Assembly (NCBI RefSeq): GCF_030867145.1 | Contig: NC_134454.1 | Coordinates: 65,082,308-65,146,307 of the forward strand | Source of the DNA: Opisthocomus hoazin | Lineage: Eukaryota > Chordata > Aves > Opisthocomiformes > Opisthocomidae | Direction of reading: 5' to 3' | DNA: 64,000 nucleotides | In this document: positions 56,541-64,000 of the stretch, piece by piece | Layout: each line of letters begins with the position of its first letter | Position numbering within the stretch: the first letter of the stretch is position 1 | The notes under the pieces: generated by a model | What the model was told of the DNA's origin: nothing | What the model saw: the letters and a program-made list of their open reading frames with translations, nothing else | Databases searched by the model: none | Translations under genes and position numbers: made by a program

Positions 56541-58984
56541 AGTAACAATACTGACCTGCAGAGACTCCATATAAAACAGGGATACGCCTTTTATATGCCC
56601 AAGGGACACACACGATTTAAAATAGCAGATTTCCTTGCTTTTTCTAGTGACCTAGCAAAAGCAGAATTTGGCCCTGTGCTCCTTTGAAAAGGAAAATTTT
56701 AAATTATTATCAGCTGCAGCTTCTCACTGCAACATTTTGTGTGATGCAGGTTAATGGCTGTCTCCAGGAAAAGAAGGCTTCCCTGTTTCAGTCGTCTAAC
56801 AGGATTTTTGGCATCCCGCTCATTAGTAGGGTTATTTTCTTTAACCGTATTGCTGTAGGAAGGCTTCTTTTAAGTATCCTGCTGCATTGTTTTGACATGA
56901 CTTTCATGTCTTTTCAGCTTATAGTTTCTGGAATTCTTTTTCTCCCAATGAGAAGCGATGTTGCTGGGTGTGATTTTCTAACAAACCTTGATGGAAGATC
57001 AAGAAAAAAAGGGCTAATCTACCCAAAGGCTTGGTAATTTCAGGGTCAAAACAGATTTTAAGCGTTGATCTTATTACACTTGCTGATGAATCTGTTTGAC
57101 CAAGCAGCTGGTGTATGAGAGCTAGCTGGCAGCACACAGAACACATTAGGAAAACAAAGAGAATGTGAGATTAAACTGAAAAGAGGCAAGAGCAGCTTTT
57201 CCTCACCTTTCTGCATGAAGGCAGAAGATGCTCCGAGAGGATACAAACGCAGTTTTCTTATTGGACCTATGGCCTCTTCCCCTCATCAGATTATTCAAAG
57301 GTAAATTTGCTTTTCACTCTCTCAGACAGACCATTTCCTCTTCTCTGGTATACTTATTTATTAGTAACATTATTTGCAAAATGCTAACTCCATTGCCTGC
57401 ACTGCTATGATGTTATCTCTGTGTGCTTCTGTGAGAATGTAACAATGTCATGAAGAAAAATGATGTAAAAATGATGTGGGTACATAAAATGGGATTGACA
57501 AAATGTAATAAATCATTGCTGGGCTGAAGAACAGAGCTGCATGTGTAATGAAATACTTCTGCATTACATCATCATTTATGTAACATCTGGCAGAGCCTTG
57601 TATTTCAGTGCTGCTTTGAATCAGGATCATTTTTATTCTCTGAGAAAAGAGAAAAACAAGCCATTAGGTTTTGCACATAGAAAAGTGGAAAAAAAAGAGA
57701 AGAAACAAAAAAGAAACCCTTGAAATATCTGTGTGAGGTTCCCCTGAGAAGTTCTGCCGTCCCCGTCTTGACGCAAATAATATGCCAGAGATGACTGCAA
57801 AATAGTTACCACCCAAGCAGGATTTCTTCAGTTTTATAAGAAAAACACATTTTTAATGTGAAGGAGTTTTTTTGTGGTTGCACAGTTAATTTCCTCAAAT
57901 AAGAGTTTTTCTAATTTGCATCATTACACGTACCCTGAGGCCAGACTTCTAGCAAAAAAGCAGGTGTGAATTATATGTACTTGAGTGTTTTCCACATGCA
58001 TTTTTTTTTTTCAAAGGAGAATTGAATTATCTTTTTCCCATTGTGGACTCCCTGTTCCATCTCCACAGTGGGGACTCCTCTACCTCAGGCTGCCAGCAGA
58101 GTCTTCCTCATCCCTGGGGTGAATCGCTGTACCCAGGTTCACCATCAGGACAACATGATGCGCCGCAGGTGTGAATTCTAGTTGAAATGTATTTAATTAG
58201 CCATTGCAGTAAGTGAAGCCAGAAGGGGATGTGCCTGCTGCAAAAGTCTCTGTATGACACCCTGACCTGGCTGAATTCAGCAGAAGTTTTGCTATTAATT
58301 TCGTGGGGATGTGGCTGTTGCCTTGCGCCCATCACGCGGTGCTGTGCGAGGTGCTGCAGGGATGCAGGCTGCCAGCCCTCCCAGCAGTGGTGACACTCTC
58401 CTTGCCCAGACCTTTAGCAGTGGCAGCTGCCCGAGACACGGGAACGGGGTGTTGGCAAGGACTCACAGTGTCTAAAAATAGTCTTTTTGCTTTCTTTTTT
58501 CAATACTTTACCGTTCAAGGAGGAAATAGGACACATTGCCAGAGAGATATCACTGTTTGTTTAGCTCCTTTTCAGTAAATCAAATATCATGCAGATAAGC
58601 CACTGTTACCATAATCGCGCTTCTCCTGGGGGTTTTCATGCACTATATTTACCTACCAGTATAGGTATAGGTCTGGCTGATACATACACAGAGTTTGTTG
58701 TTACAGCTATTATACTCCCCCTCCATATTTTCCCCAGGTTGGTACAGAATGGTAGATCCTGATACACTCTTCAGTAAAGCGCAATGTATGAGTTTGGTTT
58801 TTCATGGTGGAAGCAGCAAGGGGAAGCGGAACAGTCTGGACACAACACTTAACTCCTCTAGAAACCTGATGTGGTGTGGACATCTGGAGTGCTTTAGTGC
58901 TTTCTGAGCAATTGTTAGTTACCAAAAAAGTTTGTTTGCTTCCTTTTTTAAACCAGCAGTGACTTCTATTGATTTTCATTTGGA

Positions 58985-59525
58985 GAAGAGTACTGTGTTC
59001 AATTCTGGGCCCCTCACTACAAGAAGGACATTGAGTTGCTGGAGTGTGTCCAGAGAAGAACAACGAGACTGGTGAAGGGTCTAGAGAACAAGTCTTATGA
59101 GGAGTGGCTGAGGGAACTGGGGTTCTTTAGACTGGCGAAGAGAAGGCTGGGGGGGGACCTTATTGCTCTCTACAGCTACCTGAAAGGAGGTTGTGGTGAG
59201 GCAGGGTGTTGGTCTCTTCTCCCAGATAACTAGCGATAGGACGAGAGGCAATGGCCTCAAGTTGTGTCAGGGGAGGTTTAGATTGGATATTAGGAAAACT
59301 TTTTTTACTGAAAGAGTGGTCAGACATTGGAACAGGCTGCCCAGGGGTGTGGTGGAGTCACCATGCCTGGAGCTGTTAAAAAAATGTGTAGATATGGCTC
59401 TTCAGGACATGGTTTAGCAGGCATGGTGGTGTTGGGTTGATGGTTGGACTTGATCATCTTAGAGGTCTTTTCCAACCTTAATGATTCTATGAATCTGTGA
59501 TGCTATGATTCTGTGATTCTATGAG
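58985..59525 (+). mobile_element. CR1 LINE 3' end fragment
   Basis: About 540 bp in plus orientation. It encodes the end of ORF2 in broken pieces ([20 protein letters not shown], then [20 protein letters not shown], then [20 protein letters not shown]). It finishes with the UTR GGTTGGACTTGATCATCTTA, TTCCAACCTTAATGATTCTA and several extra ATTCTGTG-type tail units. It resembles the short tail at 20370. Confidence 0.95.
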
Positions 59526-62500
59526 AGAGGTGATGTAGAGCATGAACATCATTGCAAGCAGGACAGTATAAAATTGGCAAAGGCAAAAAGAGAAGGCCAT
59601 GGCTGTATGATTGAAGTGTAATCGAGTCGGGATGTCCGATTCCTATTTCTTCTTTTCCTGCAGGTGACCCTGGGAAAAGAAATTGCTATCAGGGCTGAAA
59701 GCTGGCCATGCACAGGGCCAGAAGGACTCTTTCTAGCAGCAGAGGCAGCAGTGGAACGTTTTAGGATCAAAACCACTCTTTCCAGAACCTGAGGTTTTTG
59801 GATGAACATATTTTTCCGTTTCTTACGGGAGTATCATGGCAATGTACAGCTGACCTAGAGATTTCCTAGGGGCAGGATAAACATTTTTATATCTCAGAGG
59901 CATGTCCATGACATTTTTGATTGTGGACATTGAAGGAGCGGAAGCAGACTGTTGCATCAGGGTGGTACTGGACAAGAGTGGGGTAAGGTTTGAGGACAAG
60001 CACTGGTAGAGGCTAAGCTCATCTCAAGGTGGAAGTGGAGTTGTGATGATGCCATCCCAACCAACTCCCTCTCCTGTGATGAAAAATGAATTGCTGTGGC
60101 TTGAGTGATGGGCCTTTGCAGTGAGGTAGCTGTAGATGATGCCTCTCCAGAGGGACTTCTGCAAGACACAAAGTGAGACCTGCAGTGAGCTTAGCTGTTC
60201 CTTTGCATTTACAGTTTGTACCTGTGCCCCTCATGCTATGTCACAGCCACAATTTAAACAGGGTAATAGAAGACTGAATTATGTAATACTAATAAGGTTC
60301 TTTCAGTCCCCTGGGAAAGATCACAAAAATATGAGCTGACAGTGCAAGATTATCTGTCAGCATCAGTGAGAACTGGCTTTCAAGGAGAAATGAAGCGTTC
60401 TTATTTGATAAAACATTGGCTGAACGGCAGGTGAGATTTTTTTGATCTCTCGTTGTTTCACTTTCCGCAGCCCTGTCTCTGAGGAAACCTGTGTCCTCTC
60501 CTGGGCTGAGATATTGTAGTCATGCAGCAGTTCGGGATCTCCAGGTTTTAACCAGCAAAGTCCAAGGAAAGGCACGCAGCTTGCTTTTTCTTCTGTGCAT
60601 AAACCCATTCATCCAGTGGTCAGTAGCCAGGAACACTGGCCTTTAGCTTCATCGCTGTCCTCATGGGATCAGAGCCCTGGTATTAGGGCATGCCTCCTTG
60701 TCAAAGACTGAGCTGTATGTCACTAAAAGAGAACGAGAAGACCCTCTCTCTTGCTCAGAATAATTGCCCCTGCCTTCCTCAAAAACCAGCGTGGGATCAG
60801 CCTTTTCCAAATGGATTGCTGTACCCACTTTGGTTTCATCTTGGTGAAAGAGGTGATACTGGTTGGCATCACTGATTTAACTGAAATGCCTAAACAATAT
60901 GTGGGCACTAGTCTACAAGGTCACAGACCACATATGGCAGGGCTCTCGGGCAGTTCCATTACTGTGCCGAGCAGGAGAGAGCATTTTACTCTTTGATGGA
61001 TCAGTAACATGCTCGAGATTTGGTCAAGCGCTAGGGTTGTGCTAGTACATACCGCTGGGACAAGAAATGAGTATGCCCAGTCCACCAAGCATTTCTGGAG
61101 ACGTGAGAGTGGTTGTTCGCCAGGGCAGAGGGCTGAAACGGGCCAAGGAGCGGTGGTGCCTGGGCAGGCAGAGACACTGGAGGCGGCTCACTCCTGCTGC
61201 TGGCACAGGGATGAGTCCCTGTCCTCTGCAGTCACCAAAGTCCTATGGCTACGCAGCAAGGGCAGGATGCCCTTGTGATTTCAGCCTGTGCAGGAAGAGA
61301 TAAAGTGTGGGTTTTTCCATTTCTGTCAGCCTCTGTCCAGAATAAGCTTTGCAACCATGCCGCTTGTTGGGATTTACAACTACCTTACTCACATTTGCTT
61401 GCATGATGACTGGGCTCAAATTAGGGGTGAGTTCAAGCTAGGGTCTACGCTCCTCCAGGCTGGCAACCCTTAAAATGGATCCCTCTCCCCAAAGCCCATG
61501 CCCAGTGCATGGCTTGAGGTCCCCCTCACCTGCACCAGCACCTAGGCTGAGCGCGGGCAGCTGACACCGTCACTGCCACTGTCGCCGCCTGTCTGAAGGG
61601 CTGTGAGTTGCTGGCATGGCCACACCAGCCTGCGGGCATGGAGAGAGTAGCCAACCAGCCATTGGGCATTGCTCAGTAATCAAAGCTTTGAATAACCTTA
61701 GTGAGATAATTCAGCATGTAGCAAATGTTTCCCCCTGCTTGGATAACAGATGAAAGAGCAGTAATGGTTACAGGGAAAGAATTTTATATGGAGATGCATA
61801 ACAGTGTCATTTCAGATTTGTTTCTTTTTACTTCTTGACAGCTGTTCAGAATTACACAGACGTACGTATCGATAATTTTTCCCATTACTTCTAAGGCATG
61901 AAACTGCACTTATTTCCCAGATCTTCTATCTAATTCAGTGAAGCAATATTCAGTTACGTATTTAAGCAGGAGGTTGGGGACTAACAAGGCTGGGCTGGAA
62001 GAAGAATCAGTTGGTAAAATCACAGCTGTCTGTGGAAAGGTGCCTCCAGCAAGCTCTGCTCCCTGACTCTCTTCCTCTCGGTTTTGGGGAACTGTAGGAA
62101 CAGGGACAAGTGGAAAGGAGACAAATCCTTCGTCTCCTACCTTGGCCTCTGCCCAGGCTCTCTGTTGCCACAAGGCTGATACTGTTTGACAGGACTCTTA
62201 TCGCAGGAGAAATATTAAAGTGAATAGCTATCATTGTCAGTTGGTAGGCTGAAGATTGCCACCAGCACACCGTGTCAGGTCCGTGCAAAGTTTTCAAAGG
62301 ATTTCTGCTGCCAAAGATTGCTCCTGCCATGTTTCTTCCCCATGCTGGTTATTCACAGTGACCCTTGCGGAAGATACTGGCCTATTCCTCATTGTTCTTC
62401 CATTGCATTTTGTTTGCTTTGAGCTGGTGATATTCGGCTGATGCATGCCAAGTTGTTTCTGATTTATTGCAGATGAGGTCAGAATCAGAACCATTTTTTG

Positions 62501-64000
62501 AAAACAATAAGGTTAGGGCATATAGTTTGGGTGTTTTTTCCCTTTGTTCTCTGCTATTTGATGGTTTGCTTCCAATGTTCCTTCCTGCTGAATTCCAATA
62601 GAGGTTTCTTGCTTTATAAACAACTGGATTGATTTCCAATATGGACTTATACTTCCTTGAAAAAAGATCTCCTCAGGGGAAATTGGCAGTTCTTTCTGTA
62701 TGTATTTTCTTATTTGCATTTACTTGGAGGATTTTGGAACCCAGAGACAAGATTTACGTCAACAAATCCGTCTTCCTCTTATCCAATTTAGTTGTTTGAA
62801 CTTAATGCAATCATTTTCTAAATCAAACTGATGGAGCGGTTCCTAAAGGCATTACACCAACTGTATATCTGGAATCATATTCGCCTTCTTTTATTGCATT
62901 AGCACCAGGGTTGAACTTTTCAAATTTGCATTGTGCTTTGCAGAAGTTCTCAGGATATTTGAAGCAGTTTATGGCTGGAATCTGTTATGTTTTAAACAGT
63001 GACCAGAGAGTGAATTATAGAGCAAAGCTTGTGTAGAGATGAGATTTTAGTTTCATGGAACAAGTAGAAACCGGAATGAGAAAGTGAGAGGAGTATTGCA
63101 TTTGCTAGCTGGTTTTGGAGGCACTGCAAAGTGGGTGCTGTGTTACAACACTGATTCTGGGTGTCTCACCAGACTCTCTAAAAGGTTTTATTTCTTCTCT
63201 TTGAAGAAGGTGCTGAGTAAGGATCTGGCATACAGCAAAGGTGTATGAGCAGAGAGTGCCCAGGGGAACGCACTTAACACCTGGGATGTGATCCAGTGAT
63301 GCTTCTGCACTGGGTTTTGGCAAATATATCTCTTGTTTGAACATTGTCTTTCTTTTCACCAGATGGGTTGCCACTATCAGGCATCCTTCTCAAGATACAC
63401 TTGTAATACTAGTGAGGGAAATTTTCAAAAAGACACAAATGAGACTCTCATCCTCATCTGAGCTTTTGAATATCTCCTCTCTTGTTCTTGCGTAGTAATT
63501 TCAGTGACATTTCTTGGTCACCCAGACCAGGGGGATGGTTTGAAACAAGCTGGCTAAGGCAAGCTATACAGAAAATAGGCCCAAGAACATACAGTAAAGG
63601 CGTGAGGGGAGAAGAAAGCTCGGATGGCATTAGTTTGGGCAAGGAACCGAGTTCCCCAAGCTGTGGGACAGAGAGGTACACTGGTGCAGTGACCCTCCAT
63701 GTGAACAGGACTGCAGTGACTCTGGTCCCAGGGGAGCCTGCGTGAAACCATCCCAGTTTCTTGGCGCTTGCAACATGGCTAAACCACAGCCCAGCTGGCT
63801 GGTCGCATGCTACTGAGACCTGACTGTCACTTAGATAATGAAAATTCCAACTTGCTCATAACTGGAGGCCTCAGAACACTGTTAAGAGATTGTGGAAGTA
63901 CCTGATTCCAATCTGGTGTCATTTGATGCCTCTTCCCACCTTCAACAGCAAAGACCAACTAATCCTTTTGTACATCATGTCCCCTTCACACACACTGGCA
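59526..64000. other. Intergenic sequence to the right edge
   Basis: About 4.5 kb of unique sequence with no repeat I recognise. All open frames are under 110 codons and overlap on both strands without domain content. AT-rich segments (61700-62000 and 62440-63000) could include conserved noncoding elements. No gene called. Confidence 0.45.

Larger units (their letters stand above)
48534..58984. other. Intergenic sequence, mostly AT-rich, no supported gene
   Basis: About 10.4 kb with no recognisable gene. It contains a CA/TA-type microsatellite near 51030-51090 and three small palindromic motifs of an old repeat type (about 50085, 51255 and 56465). It also has long AT-rich unique stretches (for example 50130-50560, 54700-55140 and 57400-58060) that have the look of conserved noncoding DNA. 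A minus-strand frame at 54207-54611 is open for 134 codons but has no homology I can name. Confidence 0.45.

Overview
This is a bird genome segment. The interspersed repeats are CR1 LINE tails of the avian type, ending in ATTCTATGATTCT-like repeats, together with avian endogenous-retrovirus LTRs. The gene order is the conserved SLC30A5 - CCNB1 - CENPH - MRPS36 block (human 5q13). In birds this block lies on the Z chromosome, so a Z location is likely, but that is inferred from synteny and not read from the sequence. Layout: all four genes are on the minus strand, so they are transcribed from right to left. SLC30A5 (zinc transporter ZnT5, 16 coding exons, 770 residues) spans 35689-15209. CCNB1 (cyclin B1, 8 coding exons, 419 residues) spans 12562-9113. 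CENPH (inner kinetochore protein, 9 coding exons, 238 residues) spans 8427-1673. The first coding exon of MRPS36/KGD4 lies at 702-664, and the rest of that gene is beyond the left edge. I rebuilt every exon by hand from splice sites and reading-frame continuity. All three complete genes close in frame and have near-normal lengths. Each gene starts in its own CpG-rich region: about 400-1260, 8100-8800, 12050-13500 and 35380-36180. How they work together: CCNB1 (mitotic entry) and CENPH (kinetochore) are neighbours only about 0.6 kb apart. Both promoters carry a CCAAT box and a CHR-like hexamer close to the start codon, the usual pattern of G2/M genes repressed by DREAM/MuvB. SLC30A5 and MRPS36 are housekeeping genes of the secretory pathway and mitochondria. 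Their promoters show NRF1-like and YY1-like sites respectively. The MRPS36 promoter also holds a 17-copy, 21-bp GC-rich minisatellite. The right 28 kb (36-64 kb) has no gene I can support. It is the start of the intergenic desert upstream of SLC30A5, and it holds two related LTRs, three CR1 fragments, small palindromic old repeats and AT-rich unique sequence that may include regulatory elements. I found no new multi-gene system here. The points most worth a second look are the promoter minisatellite, the shared CHR/CCAAT layout of CENPH and CCNB1, a GC-AG intron in SLC30A5, and a weak tandem donor in CCNB1.
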